Counted from the first letter of the stretch, positions 56,498 to 64,000 are shown. The stretch is 64,000 nt of DNA from Alteriqipengyuania lutimaris (GCF_003363135.1 NZ_QRBB01000002.1:248001-312000), one strand, 5' to 3'. The notes: a model not told the origin generated them from the sequence alone. Made by a program: numbers and translations.

Positions 56498-56500
56498 CCT

Positions 56501-56800
56501 TCAGATCAACATCTCATACAGATCGTCCCAGTCGGGATTGGCCTTCTCGACCAGCTCGATCTTCCACGCGCGGTGCCAGCGCTTGATGCGCTTCTCTTGC
56601 GCGATGCAGGAATCGATCGGCTCGCCATGCTCCGCCCAGACGAGCCGCGTAAGCCCGCGCCGTGCGCAGTAATCGGAGCCTTTGCCGGAGCGATGAAGCG
56701 TCACGCGCGCCGCAATGTCGCTGGTGACGCCCACATAGATCGCGCCGCGATACCGGTCCGCCATGATGTAGACCCAGCCGCCGCGCCTTTCCCGATCCAT
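56501..56800 (-). CDS. Small GIY-YIG domain endonuclease (UPF0213-like), copy 1
   Basis: The product has 99 residues. GWVYIMADRYRGAIYVGVTS gives the GIY-YIG-type pair (VYI and IYVG), then DIAARVTLHRSGKGSDYCAR with the catalytic Arg, and later EPIDSCIAQEKRIKRWHRAW with the metal-binding Glu. It has the single-domain URI/SLX1-like fold of the YhbQ group. It is bracketed by REP palindromes on both sides. Function is unknown; DNA nicking or structure-specific cleavage is the family activity. Confidence 0.88.
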   Translation of the reverse strand: MDRERRGGWVYIMADRYRGAIYVGVTSDIAARVTLHRSGKGSDYCARRGLTRLVWAEHGEPIDSCIAQEKRIKRWHRAWKIELVEKANPDWDDLYEMLI

Positions 56801-56817
56801 TTGCGCAGAAGAAGACA

Positions 56818-56912
56818 GCACCGGGCCCGGGTCAAGCCCGGGCCGACGGGAAGGGATAGGGAAGCTATTCGACCTCTACGTCGCCCCGGGTTTGATCCGG
56901 GGTCGGTGCTTG
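56818..56912. repeat. REP doublet right of GIY-YIG gene 1
   Basis: AGCACCGGGCCCGGGTCAAG starts near 56818 and ends CCGACGGGAAG. The inverted CGTCGCCCCGGGTTTGATCC starts near 56880 and ends GGTCGGTGCTT. The first is the near-exact reverse complement of the element directly left of the gene, so the gene lies inside a REP inverted repeat. Confidence 0.75.
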
Positions 56913-58118
56913 CTAAAACCCCGCCGCTTCCAGCGCCTGGTCCATGTCTTCCTTGATGTCCTCGATATCCTCGAGGCCGACATTGATCCGCACCAGCCCC
57001 TCGGTCACGCCCATCTCGGCGCGGGCCTCTTCGCTCAGCCCGGCATGCGTGGTGCTCGCCGGGTGGCAGGCGAGGCTGCGCGAATCGCCGATATTGTTCG
57101 ACAGGTCGATCAGCCGCAGCGCGTCGAGCAGGGCGTGCGCCTTCTCGCGGCTCTCCAAGTCGAAGGCGAAGACCGGACCCGTCGCGCGCATCTGCTTCAG
57201 GGCGAGCGCGTGGCGCGGGTGGCTTTCGAGGCCGGGATGGAGGATGCGCGGCACGCGCGGTTCCATCATCCGCCCCAGCGCGACCGCGTTCTGGCTCTGC
57301 CGGTGGGCACGCAGGTCGAGCGTTTCGAGTCCCTTGTGCACGACCCAGGCGTTGAAGGGCGAGAGGTTGGGCCCGGTGTTGCGCTGGAAGGGCAGCAGCA
57401 CCTCGTCGATCCATTCCTTCGTCCCGCAGATCGCGCCCGCGAGCACGCGGCCTTGCCCGTCCATCAGCTTGGTCGCCGAATACGCGACCACGTCCGCGCC
57501 GAAATCCATCGGCTTCTGCAGCGCGGAGCTGGCAAAGGCATTGTCGACCACCGTCGTGATCCCGTGCGCCTTCGCGAGGCCGCAGACATGCTCCAGATCG
57601 ACGATGTCGAGCGTCGGGTTGGCGGGGGTTTCGAAGAAGAAAACTCGCGTGTTGGGCCGGATCGCCGCTTCCCATGCGTCGTTGTCCGCGCTGTCGATCA
57701 CGCTCGTCTCGATCCCGAAGCGCGGCAGCAGGTGGTCGACCAGCCAGCGGCACGAACCGAAGGCGGCGCGCGCGGCGACACAGTGATCGCCGGCGGACAG
57801 GCTGGCCAGCAGCGCGGCGGTCATCGCGGCCATGCCGCTCGCTTGCACGCGGCACGCCTCGGCCCCCTCCATCAGCGCGATGCGTTCCTCCAGCATCGCT
57901 ACGGTCGGGTTCTGGAGGCGCGAATAGGTCATCCCTTCGGCCTCGCCCGCGAAGCGCGCGGCTACTTCGGCGGCATTGTCGTACGTATAGCCCGAGGTGA
58001 GGAACAGCGCCTCGCTCGTCTCGCCATGCTCGCTGCGCCAGGTGCCGCCGCGCACGGCCTGCGTGGCGGGACGCCACTGCGACGTGACGGAGCGATCCAT
58101 TCCGGTGGTCTTCTTCAT
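56913..58118 (-). CDS. metZ: O-succinylhomoserine sulfhydrylase
   Basis: The product has 401 residues from MKKTTGMDRS; MDRS six codons later is an alternative. Family motifs of Cys/Met-metabolism PLP enzymes are EALFLTSGYTYDNAAEVAAR, YSRLQNPTVAMLEERIA, VDNAFASSALQKP and the PLP lysine in AYSATKLMDGQGR. It forms homocysteine from O-succinylhomoserine and sulfide. A GC-rich leader with several hairpins precedes it, but none fits a known SAM riboswitch. Cystathionine gamma-synthase is the less likely alternative. Confidence 0.9.
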   Translation of the reverse strand: MKKTTGMDRSVTSQWRPATQAVRGGTWRSEHGETSEALFLTSGYTYDNAAEVAARFAGEAEGMTYSRLQNPTVAMLEERIALMEGAEACRVQASGMAAMTAALLASLSAGDHCVAARAAFGSCRWLVDHLLPRFGIETSVIDSADNDAWEAAIRPNTRVFFFETPANPTLDIVDLEHVCGLAKAHGITTVVDNAFASSALQKPMDFGADVVAYSATKLMDGQGRVLAGAICGTKEWIDEVLLPFQRNTGPNLSPFNAWVVHKGLETLDLRAHRQSQNAVALGRMMEPRVPRILHPGLESHPRHALALKQMRATGPVFAFDLESREKAHALLDALRLIDLSNNIGDSRSLACHPASTTHAGLSEEARAEMGVTEGLVRINVGLEDIEDIKEDMDQALEAAGF

Positions 58119-58199
58119 GGCCCCGCCGCTTAAGGCGGCGACCGGTCGCCCGCAAGCGGGGCTTTCGCTCCGCGGCTCTGCCCACCGACCGCACAAACG

Positions 58200-58232
58200 A
58201 AACGGGGCCCCGCGAAGGAGGCCCCGTTCTTC
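58200..58232. terminator. Bidirectional-type terminator hairpin
   Basis: AACGGGGCC (58201-58209) pairs with GGCCCCGTT (58220-58228), and TCTTCTTTG follows on the plus strand. On the minus strand the hairpin follows the stop of the small membrane protein at 58254 and is followed by TCGTTTG. Confidence 0.75.
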
Positions 58233-58253
58233 TTTGTCGCAGGTGGACCCGCC

Positions 58254-58490
58254 TTATGCGCTGACCGAATCGTCTCCGTCGTCGTCGGTCAGTTCCTTCA
58301 GACCGAAGATCAGCGCGGCGCCGATCGCGACGCCGAGCGCGGCACCGGCAATGCCGTTCATGCCCGCGAGGTCTTCGGCCTCGGAGACCGGAGCGGCGAT
58401 GCGCGTCTGGGTGGCACTCGCCTGCGCGGCGAGCGGCGCGGTGGCGATGGCGGCGGCGCCGGCGATGATGGCAAGCTTACGGATAGGCAT
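58254..58490 (-). CDS. Small secreted or membrane hypothetical protein
   Basis: The product has 78 residues from MPIRKLAIIAGAAAIATAPL. A signal peptide probably ends near AAQA (about 23). A second hydrophobic glycine/alanine segment (GIAGAALGVAIGAALIFGL, about 45-63) and a short acidic tail DDDGDD follow. It resembles small exported proteins widespread in sphingomonads. Function is unknown; it has its own terminator. Confidence 0.65.
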   Translation of the reverse strand: MPIRKLAIIAGAAAIATAPLAAQASATQTRIAAPVSEAEDLAGMNGIAGAALGVAIGAALIFGLKELTDDDGDDSVSA

Positions 58491-58761
58491 TGAGACACTC
58501 CCTCGATAGATCACGAATGCGCGCGCTAGGCGTGCTGCATTGCAAAATCACTACGGCGGCCGAAAAAATCTCGCACGGGAAAATCGCGTGGCCGCACAAG
58601 ATTGCGTCTCGCGCGTGTCCTCCGGGCCGCAACTTCGCGGCGGCGGGAGCGGCGCACTCCGCGCGCGACCGCCGATCGCGTGGCGCAATGGCAACGCTCG
58701 CGATGCATAAGCACCACGCCGCTTGATGGTGCCGACGCGCGCCCTTAACGCTGGCTCCACC

Positions 58762-60054
58762 ATGAGCCATGCGCGCGCCGACCGCATCCCGCAACGCGAT
58801 CCCCTGCTGGCCTCGATCGGCCTCGCCATGGCGTTCTTCGGCCTGTGCCTGTGGCGGCTGTGGCTGCCGAGCGGGCCCTATTTCGACGAAATTCACTACC
58901 TGCCCGCCGCGCGCGACCTGCTGACGGGGTACGAATACCGCAATCCCGAGCACCCGCCGCTGGGCAAGGAGATCATCGCTGCCGGGATCGGGCTGCTGGG
59001 CGACAATGCCTGGGGCTGGCGGTTCTTTTCCGCGCTCGCCGGATCGCTTGCGCTGTTCGCCGCGATGCGCGGGCTGTGGCACGCGAGCCGCAGCCGCGAT
59101 GCGGTGCTCGCCTATGGCGTGCTGCTGGCGACGGGTTTCCTGCTGTTCGTCCACGCCCAGATCGCGATGCTCGACATCTTCATGGTCGCCTTCTTCCTCG
59201 CCGCGCTGTGGCAGCTCGCCGCGGCCTTCCGGAACGTGGCGACCGGGCGCGCGCGGGTGCATCTGGCGGCGGCGGGCGTGGCGCTGGGCTGCGCGATCGC
59301 GTCGAAGTGGAACGCCGCGCCGCTCGCGCCCATGCTCGGCCTGTTCTTCCTCGCCGCACGGCTGTGGGCGGTCGGCCCGGCGCGCGCGCTGACCGCACGC
59401 GATGCGGCGCCGGTGCGCGGCGTCGGCCTGGTCGAGGCGGCGCTGTGGCTCGGCCTGCTGCCAATGCTCGTCTATGCCGCGACCTTCTGGCCCGCCTTCC
59501 AGGTCGAGGGCGGACCTTTCGACGGGATGGGCCTGATCGGCGCGCACCGCCACATGCTCGAGTTGCAGCAGAGCGTGAAACAGGGCCATCCCTACCAGTC
59601 GACCTGGGCCCAGTGGGTGCTCAACACCCGCGCGATCTGGTATCTCTACGAGGTGACCGACGGCGCGCAGAGGGGCGTGATGCTGATCGGCAATCCGCTG
59701 ACCATGATGCTGGGGCTGGCGGGCGTCGCATGGTGCGGCTGGGCGGCCGTGGCAGCGCGCCGGGCGGACGCTGCGGCGGTCTTCGTGCTCTATGCCGCCA
59801 GCATCGGTTTCTGGATGATCGCGGCCAAGCCGATCCAGTTCTACTACCACTATTTCCTGCCGAGCTGCTTCCTGCTCGCAGGGCTGGCGCTGGCGATCGC
59901 GTGGCTGAAAGCGCGCGGGATCGCCTGGGCCTACTGGCTGGCGCTGGCGGGCAGCGTTGCGGTGTTCGCGTATTTCTACCCGATCCTGAGCGCAGCCGAG
60001 CTGGAAGGCGAGCAGGCGTTCAACTTCTGGATGTGGCGCGACGGGTGGCGCTAG
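58762..60054 (+). CDS. PMT-family (GT39) glycosyltransferase, phospholipid-carrier dependent
   Basis: The product has 430 residues from MSHARADRIP; an ATG at 58726 is an alternative. Roughly 10 membrane segments are predicted. The first periplasmic loop carries FDEIHYLPAARDLLTG with the acidic Asp-Glu pair and NPEHPPLGKEIIA, as in protein O-mannosyltransferases and ArnT-like enzymes. It transfers sugar from a polyprenyl-phosphate carrier to protein or lipid. The neighbouring convergent GT2-GtrA gene could supply the lipid-linked sugar. Confidence 0.88.
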   Translation: MSHARADRIPQRDPLLASIGLAMAFFGLCLWRLWLPSGPYFDEIHYLPAARDLLTGYEYRNPEHPPLGKEIIAAGIGLLGDNAWGWRFFSALAGSLALFAAMRGLWHASRSRDAVLAYGVLLATGFLLFVHAQIAMLDIFMVAFFLAALWQLAAAFRNVATGRARVHLAAAGVALGCAIASKWNAAPLAPMLGLFFLAARLWAVGPARALTARDAAPVRGVGLVEAALWLGLLPMLVYAATFWPAFQVEGGPFDGMGLIGAHRHMLELQQSVKQGHPYQSTWAQWVLNTRAIWYLYEVTDGAQRGVMLIGNPLTMMLGLAGVAWCGWAAVAARRADAAAVFVLYAASIGFWMIAAKPIQFYYHYFLPSCFLLAGLALAIAWLKARGIAWAYWLALAGSVAVFAYFYPILSAAELEGEQAFNFWMWRDGWR

Positions 60055-60057
60055 GTT

Positions 60058-60217
60058 GTCCTCCCGGTTTTCGCGAAGCGCAAATGGGGAGGTGGCAGAC
60101 GCCGCGAGGCGGCTGACGGAGGGGCGAGGTGTGGCTTGTCCCCCTCCACCCCGAGCCGCGGTCCGCGTCTCGCGGTCCCCCTCCCCACCTGGCCTGCGGC
60201 AAGGCGGGGAGGAACCC
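60058..60217. repeat. Composite inverted-repeat element between two glycosyltransferase genes
   Basis: Two local hairpins, CCTCCCGGTTTTCGCG...GGGGAGG (60060-60092) and CTCCCCACCTGGCCTGCGGC...GGGGAG (60181-60211), flank a middle part with GGAGGTGGCAG and CCCTCCACCC facing each other. It fills the whole gap between convergent genes and resembles a sphingomonad extragenic element. It may also serve as a terminator for both genes. Confidence 0.65.
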
Positions 60218-60218
60218 C

Positions 60219-61316
60219 CTAAACCCGCCCCCACACGAACCGGTTCGACAGCGCGTAATTCCACACCGCACCGACCACGATCCCCGCCAGGGCGGCGAGC
60301 ACCCAGTTGATCCCGCGCATCTGCAGGAAGCTCGCCAGCGCCACGTTGGCCAGCGCACCGACCGCGCAGGCCGTGCAGAACACCGCCCAGCCGCGCAGCC
60401 ACGCGAGGCCCGTGCGCAGCCGCTTGTCGCGATAGGTCAGCCAGTTGTTGAGCCAGAAGTTGAAGGTCATCGCGGCGAAGGTGGCGAGCGCCTGCGCCTT
60501 CCAGAAGGTCGCGGTCATGCCGGGGTAGAAGAGCGCAAGCACGCCCATGTGGACCAGCACCCCCGCCCCGCCGACCGTGCCGAACAGCGCAAAGCGCGTG
60601 GGCACGATCCGGCCCAGATAGCGCTCGTACAGCATCACGAGGAATTCGAAGGCGACCGCGCGGTCGAGCTTGCTTTCGCCGCTGCGCCGCGCGCCGAAGC
60701 GCATCGGCACTTCGGCCACCCGCAGCCGCTCGGGCGAGACGGCGAGGATATCGAGCAGGATCTTGAAGCCGATGCCCGACAGGCGCGGGGCGAGCGCGCG
60801 CAGCCTTGCGGTCTCGATCATGAAGAACCCGCTCATCGGATCGGACAGATCGACCCCGGTGAGCATCCGCGCCAGCCGGTTAGCGAGGCGCGATCCGCGT
60901 TCGCGCCGCGCGCTCGACAGGCCGTCGGCGCTGGCTCCTTCGGCGAAGCGCGAGGCGACCACCAGGTCGGCCCCCTCGCCATCAATGGAGCGCAGCTTTT
61001 CGAGCATCGGCGGGATCAGCGCGGGGTCGTGCTGGTGGTCGGCATCCATCACCGCGATCACCGGCGCTGCGGTCGCGCAGGCCCCCTCGATCACCGCCGA
61101 GGCGAGGCCGCGGCGCCCGATCCGCTGGATCGCCCGGACGCGCGGGTTCGCCTGCGCGAGCGCGCGGGCCTCGTCCGCCGTGCCGTCGCGGCTGTCGTCG
61201 TCGACGATCACCGCTTCCCAGTCGAGCCCGTCCAGCGCCGCCGCCAGCCGCTCGATCATCGGCGCGAGATTGTCGCGCTCGTCGAGCGTGGGCAGGATGA
61301 CGGCAATGTCGGGCAA
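60219..61316 (-). CDS. GT2 polyprenyl-phosphate glycosyltransferase fused to GtrA domain
   Basis: The product has 365 residues from TTG 61316, chosen because GGGGGGAG lies 5 nt upstream and the catalytic domain starts at once. The GT2 domain (1-230) has DIAVILPTLDERDNL, IVDDDSRDGT and VMDADHQHDP (DxD-type). GFFMIETARLRALAP resembles DPM1-type enzymes. The GtrA domain (about 240-365) has four membrane helices ending YALSNRFVWGRV. It likely makes a polyprenyl-phosphate sugar and assists flipping. It follows recO after 23 nt. Confidence 0.88.
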   Translation of the reverse strand: MPDIAVILPTLDERDNLAPMIERLAAALDGLDWEAVIVDDDSRDGTADEARALAQANPRVRAIQRIGRRGLASAVIEGACATAAPVIAVMDADHQHDPALIPPMLEKLRSIDGEGADLVVASRFAEGASADGLSSARRERGSRLANRLARMLTGVDLSDPMSGFFMIETARLRALAPRLSGIGFKILLDILAVSPERLRVAEVPMRFGARRSGESKLDRAVAFEFLVMLYERYLGRIVPTRFALFGTVGGAGVLVHMGVLALFYPGMTATFWKAQALATFAAMTFNFWLNNWLTYRDKRLRTGLAWLRGWAVFCTACAVGALANVALASFLQMRGINWVLAALAGIVVGAVWNYALSNRFVWGRV

Positions 61317-61339
61317 CGCGCTCCCCCCAGGCGATCGCT

Positions 61340-61936
61340 TCAGGCAATTCGGGCCAGCCGCTCGAGCAGCCGACCGCGCGCGGCCATAGCATCGCCGCGC
61401 CGGTCGGCAAGCAGGTAGCGCTCCAGCGCGGGGCCGAGCCTGCGCAGCGCGTCGAGCGTTTGCGGCAGGTCGCCCGCCTCGGGCTTCATCCCGCCGTAGC
61501 CGAGCTCGCGCAGCAGTAGCGCCTCGTAGGAGAGCAGCGCGGGCGCCCAGCCGCGCGCCGAGGGGGCATGGCAGATCGCATCGAGCAATCCGCCCAGCGC
61601 GTCGTGGAGGCTGGGATAGGGATTGCGCTCGGGCAGGGTCGAGGCGGTCAGCGCGGTCACCCAAAGAATCGCGGCTGCGGGCAGCGGCTCGTTCAGCCAC
61701 GGCGCGCGGCTGGTCACCAGCTCGACCTTTCCGAAGGGCAGCTGGCTGGCCGAGCGCGCGCGGATATCCGCCTCCACCGCGTTGCCCGGAATGACGACCG
61801 GCCGCAGCCGCCGCCCCTGCCCGCCCGCAACATAGGCCGCGACCAGCCCCGCCTCATGCGTCAGCGCGCGCAGGATCACCGCATTCTCGCCATGCGGCCG
61901 CGCGGCGAGGACGATGGCGGGAGCTCTCAGGTGCAT
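61340..61936 (-). CDS. recO: DNA repair protein RecO
   Basis: The product has 198 residues. The N-terminal OB-fold segment reads MHLRAPAIVLAARPHGENAV, ILRALTHEAGLVAAYVAGGQ, and PGNAVEADIRARSASQLPFG. A helical domain follows, with WAPALLSYEALLLRELGYG. It is shorter than most RecO (about 240), and the zinc-binding cysteines of some RecO proteins are absent. It loads RecA with RecR at gaps. It is followed by the GT2-GtrA gene. Confidence 0.87.
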   Translation of the reverse strand: MHLRAPAIVLAARPHGENAVILRALTHEAGLVAAYVAGGQGRRLRPVVIPGNAVEADIRARSASQLPFGKVELVTSRAPWLNEPLPAAAILWVTALTASTLPERNPYPSLHDALGGLLDAICHAPSARGWAPALLSYEALLLRELGYGGMKPEAGDLPQTLDALRRLGPALERYLLADRRGDAMAARGRLLERLARIA

Positions 61937-61952
61937 GGTCTTTTCCCATAGC

Positions 61953-61987
61953 CCGTCGCCCCTGCGTAGGCAGGGGCCCAGATGCGG
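61953..61987. repeat. REP-like palindrome left of GIY-YIG gene 2
   Basis: CGTCGCCCCTGCGTAGGCAG followed by GGGCCCAGATGCGG. It contains a CCCCTGC/GCAGGGG hairpin. The same element recurs on the other side of the GIY-YIG gene in both orientations. Confidence 0.75.
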
Positions 61988-61999
61988 CCTCCACCGGCG

Positions 62000-62335
62000 C
62001 TACGCATTGATCGTCTCGAAAAGGTCGTTCCAGTCGGGATTGTCACGCCGGATCAACTTCAGTTTCCACTGGCGCTTCCAGCGCTTCACCGACTTCTCGC
62101 GCTTTATCGCGTCCTCGATCCGGTCGTAGTGTTCGAGGTAGACCAGCCGTGTAAGACTCCATTTCCGGCAGAACTCGGATCCCCGACCTTCCCGATGCGC
62201 CATCATTCTGGCTGGCAGATTGGCAGTCACCCCGATGTAGAGCGTCCCGTGCGGCGCATTCGTCATGATGTAGACCCAGCCGCCGTGCATGGGGTGCGAA
62301 TATCTCAGGGCAGTCGGTTTGGCGAGGTTTCGCAT
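62000..62335 (-). CDS. Small GIY-YIG domain endonuclease (UPF0213-like), copy 2
   Basis: The product has 111 residues from MRNLAKP, or 96 from the second ATG (62290, MHGGWVYIM), which fits the family length better. GGWVYIMTNAPHGTLYIGVT is the GIY-YIG core, ANLPARMMAHREGRGSEFCR has the Arg, and RIEDAIKREKSVKRWKRQWK carries the metal-binding Glu. It is clearly paralogous to the gene at 56501 (same KANPDWDDL/DNPDWNDL ending) yet well diverged. It is flanked by REP palindromes of a second family. Confidence 0.87.
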   Translation of the reverse strand: MRNLAKPTALRYSHPMHGGWVYIMTNAPHGTLYIGVTANLPARMMAHREGRGSEFCRKWSLTRLVYLEHYDRIEDAIKREKSVKRWKRQWKLKLIRRDNPDWNDLFETINA

Positions 62336-62351
62336 GCCGAGAGGTCAGCTA

Positions 62352-62421
62352 GGCCCCTGCCTGCGCAGGGGCGACGGGAAATTGGTTCAGGCGTCGCCCC
62401 TGCGAAGGCAGGGGTCCAGAT
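62352..62421. repeat. REP doublet right of GIY-YIG gene 2
   Basis: GGCCCCTGCCTGCGCAGGGG (from 62352) with CGACGGG is inverted relative to CGTCGCCCCTGCGAAGGCAG (from about 62392) with GGGTCCAGAT. The second has the same orientation as the element at 61953, so the gene lies between inverted copies. Confidence 0.78.
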
Positions 62422-62527
62422 AACATCAGCGCCCCGGATCGCTCGGCGATCGGCTCAAAAAGAGTTTCGGCATGCTGACTGTGAGGACCTCGGCCCACCC
62501 GGGGGCCCGGCACACGAAAACCTACCC

Positions 62528-62764
62528 CTACCCCGCCAGCGTTTCCTTCGACGCCTTCACCGCCATCGAGCGCGGGCGGCCCAGCGACCAGTTGGCCTGC
62601 ATCCGCACTTGCGGATTGGGGGCGCACCAGATTTCGCCGGTCGCGTCGATCGCGGTGACCCAGAGCAGGCTGTGCTCTTGCCCGTAGTCGATGACGCCGA
62701 GAGCATGGCCGTCGCCCTTGCCGAGCACGTGGAGCGGGATGGGGGGATCGAGTTGGGTGAACAT
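62528..62764 (-). CDS. Conserved small hypothetical protein
   Basis: The product has 78 residues from MFTQLDPPIPLHVLGKGDGH. The body reads ALGVIDYGQEHSLLWVTAID and IWCAPNPQVRMQANWSLGR, giving a short beta-rich domain. I recall similar proteins as unnamed in sphingomonads, but cannot assign function. A GAGAGGT site lies upstream; an ATG 30 nt earlier is possible. Soluble, no signal peptide. Confidence 0.6.
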   Translation of the reverse strand: MFTQLDPPIPLHVLGKGDGHALGVIDYGQEHSLLWVTAIDATGEIWCAPNPQVRMQANWSLGRPRSMAVKASKETLAG

Positions 62765-62877
62765 GTCGCGAAGACCTCTCTTGCGAGAAACCAAACGCGG
62801 GGCGCGGCCTGGCGCACCCGATCCATCATTTCCTAGTTTTCAGCGTAAAGGCGCGGCTTTGCCGCCGGTGCGCAAGG

Positions 62878-63123
62878 CTACTTGGCCTTCGCTTCCAGCG
62901 CGTCGAGCCGCTTGGCCAGCGCCTCGTTCTCGGCGCGGGCCTTGGCGGCCATTTCCTTGACCGCGTCGAATTCCTCGCGGCTGACGAAGTTGAGCCCGCC
63001 GACAGTTTCCTTGATCCGCTCGCGCGCGGTTTCCTGCGCCTCGCGTGTCATCCCGGCGAAGGTGCCCGCGGCACCGTTCACGAGCTTCACGAAATCGGCG
63101 ATGATCGGGTTCTGGCTCTGCAT
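62878..63123 (-). CDS. ubiK: Ubiquinone biosynthesis accessory factor UbiK
   Basis: The product has 81 residues. MQSQNPIIADFVKLVNGAAG is followed by an amphipathic helix and a C-terminal coiled coil (REEFDAVKEMAAKARAENEA, then LAKRLDALEAK), the BMFP/YqiC/UbiK pattern. UbiK aids coenzyme Q assembly with UbiJ and may touch the membrane. It is a single gene between unknown proteins and tspO. Confidence 0.85.
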   Translation of the reverse strand: MQSQNPIIADFVKLVNGAAGTFAGMTREAQETARERIKETVGGLNFVSREEFDAVKEMAAKARAENEALAKRLDALEAKAK

Positions 63124-63178
63124 GCGGCCAGAAATGGCTTGCGGGCCCCGGTTTGTCCAGAGCCCGCGCGCGCTCCCC

Positions 63179-63733
63179 TCACAAATCTATCCGCTGCACC
63201 GCGCCGGTCGTCTCGGCGCCGTCCGCCTCGGGGTTCATCCGGAGGATGTCGTAATTGAGCACGGCGGCGAAGATGCTCCACGCGAGGTACGGGATCAGCA
63301 GGGCCGCGGCGAGCTTTCGCACGCGGAAGAACAGCACCATCGTGATCGCGATCATCGCGCACAGCCCGGCGATGAGGTAGAAGGCGTAGGTGATCTCGTG
63401 CTGGCCGAAGAACAGCGGGGTCCACGCGAGGTTCATCGCGAACTGGACGATGAAGGCGATGATCGCGATTCCGCGCCCCCTCGCCCCCCAGGCCGAGCAC
63501 ACCATGGCGAAGGCGAGCCCCATCATGACGTAGAGAATGCCCCAGGCGATGGGGAACAGGCTGGCATCGGGGTAATAGTCCGGCTTGGCGAGCGCCGCGA
63601 ACCACGGATCGCCCTCCCCGGTCCCGGCCAGCTGGCCCGAAAGAAAGCCGAGCAATACGACGGCGGGCACGAGGAACAGTGCCCATCTGATGAAGCTGGC
63701 GCGCAGTTGCGCGCGCGAGGCCAGCGTTGTCAT
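63179..63733 (-). CDS. tspO: TspO/MBR family protein
   Basis: The product has 184 residues with five membrane helices after a short N-terminal helix. Signatures include DPWFAALAKPDYYPDASLFP, AWGILYVMMGLA, QFAMNLAWTPLFFGQHE and LIPYLAWSIFAAVLNYDIL. TspO binds tetrapyrroles and in phototrophic alphaproteobacteria regulates pigment genes in response to oxygen. No photosynthesis genes are in the window. It is transcribed alone. Confidence 0.9.
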   Translation of the reverse strand: MTTLASRAQLRASFIRWALFLVPAVVLLGFLSGQLAGTGEGDPWFAALAKPDYYPDASLFPIAWGILYVMMGLAFAMVCSAWGARGRGIAIIAFIVQFAMNLAWTPLFFGQHEITYAFYLIAGLCAMIAITMVLFFRVRKLAAALLIPYLAWSIFAAVLNYDILRMNPEADGAETTGAVQRIDL

Positions 63734-63856
63734 GAGTCCTCCAGAGGGGGATATTTCACGACTCGCCTAGGCATTCGACCCCCCGACCGACAACCTAAGT
63801 TGCAGGGCCTATACCGAATTGGCACGCGGGCTGCACCTATTCCTAAGACCATTTTT

Positions 63857-64000
63857 TTAAGGTCGTCGTGCGGACACTAGAAACTCGACATTGCCCTTGG
63901 GCCCGGTGATCGGGCTTTCGACGATGCCCTGCACCTGCCAGCCGTTCGTTTCGAGCCAGTGACGCACCTCTTCGCACACCCGTTCGTGCAGCGCGGGATC
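63857..64000 (-). CDS. tlyA: TlyA-family rRNA methyltransferase, C-terminal fragment
   Basis: This is the last 47 codons of a minus-strand gene that enters from the right edge. The translation includes VCEEVRHWLETNGWQVQGIV and ESPITGPKGNVEFLVSA, matching the C-terminal part of TlyA/FtsJ-like 2'-O-methyltransferases (hemolysin A family). Known members methylate 23S and 16S rRNA cytidines. Only the fragment is available, so the call rests on the SPITGPKGN.EFL motif. Confidence 0.75.
   Translation of the reverse strand, partial: DPALHERVCEEVRHWLETNGWQVQGIVESPITGPKGNVEFLVSARRP

Noticed and set aside
58119..58200. Possible SAM riboswitch upstream of metZ
   Set aside because: The leader is rich in hairpins, but I could not match the conserved cores of SAM-I, SAM-II or SAH riboswitches.

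Overview
The window is a high-GC chromosomal segment of an alphaproteobacterium, most likely a marine member of the Sphingomonadales (Erythrobacteraceae type: Erythrobacter, Qipengyuania, Citromicrobium relatives). The reasons are the gene order mdh-sucD-sucA-sucB-lpd, a complete str/S10/spc/alpha ribosomal block, abundant REP-like palindromes and a retinal rhodopsin/Blh pair. Species assignment is inference; no rRNA or tRNA gene was recognised in the window.

Layout. (1) 1-3250: a cobalamin uptake operon on the minus strand, in which a cobalamin riboswitch precedes btuB, btuF and the start of btuC. (2) 3450-7082: a cell-wall hydrolase, a small unknown protein and a GGDEF-EAL c-di-GMP enzyme. 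(3) 7297-15443: TCA-cycle genes mdh, a small secreted unknown, sucD, sucA, sucB and lpd; sucC is not here. (4) 15455-18245: a compact run with a SEDS-like small membrane protein, a VOC protein, a PepSY protein and a TRIC channel. (5) 18270-26026: minus-strand envelope proteins, comprising two paralogous glycine-zipper proteins, a prolyl oligopeptidase, a serine hydrolase, two fasciclin lipoproteins and an N/G-rich secreted protein. (6) 26155-46945: on the minus strand, rpsL-rpsG-fusA-tuf, then rpsJ through secY-adk, then rpsM-rpsK-rpoA-rplQ. A secreted SRPBCC protein is inserted between adk and rpsM. Strong hairpin terminators and one good sigma70-like promoter subdivide the block.

(7) 46946-50591: an accessory region. 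Palindromes of the str-operon upstream zone are followed by a visibly AT-richer two-gene unit at 47605-49605. It encodes a DUF262 (GmrS/ParB-like) protein directly abutting a RelA/SpoT-fold nucleotidyltransferase-like protein. It is followed by 96-bp tandem repeats that run into a terminase-small-subunit-like HTH protein. This pair is my best candidate for an undescribed (possibly defence) system.

(8) 50621-54492: a double PilZ protein, then a LysR regulator divergent from a microbial rhodopsin with an NTQ motif (predicted light-driven chloride pump), coupled to a Brp/Blh-type retinal-forming enzyme that lacks one expected histidine. (9) 54521-64000: apaG, a Glu/Leu dehydrogenase, metZ, two small GIY-YIG nucleases each bracketed by REP palindromes, PMT and GT2-GtrA glycosyltransferases, recO, ubiK, tspO and the 3' end of tlyA.

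How it works together: most of the window is core metabolism and translation. The accessory interest lies in the DUF262/RelA-like island, the rhodopsin locus and the GIY-YIG/REP units.
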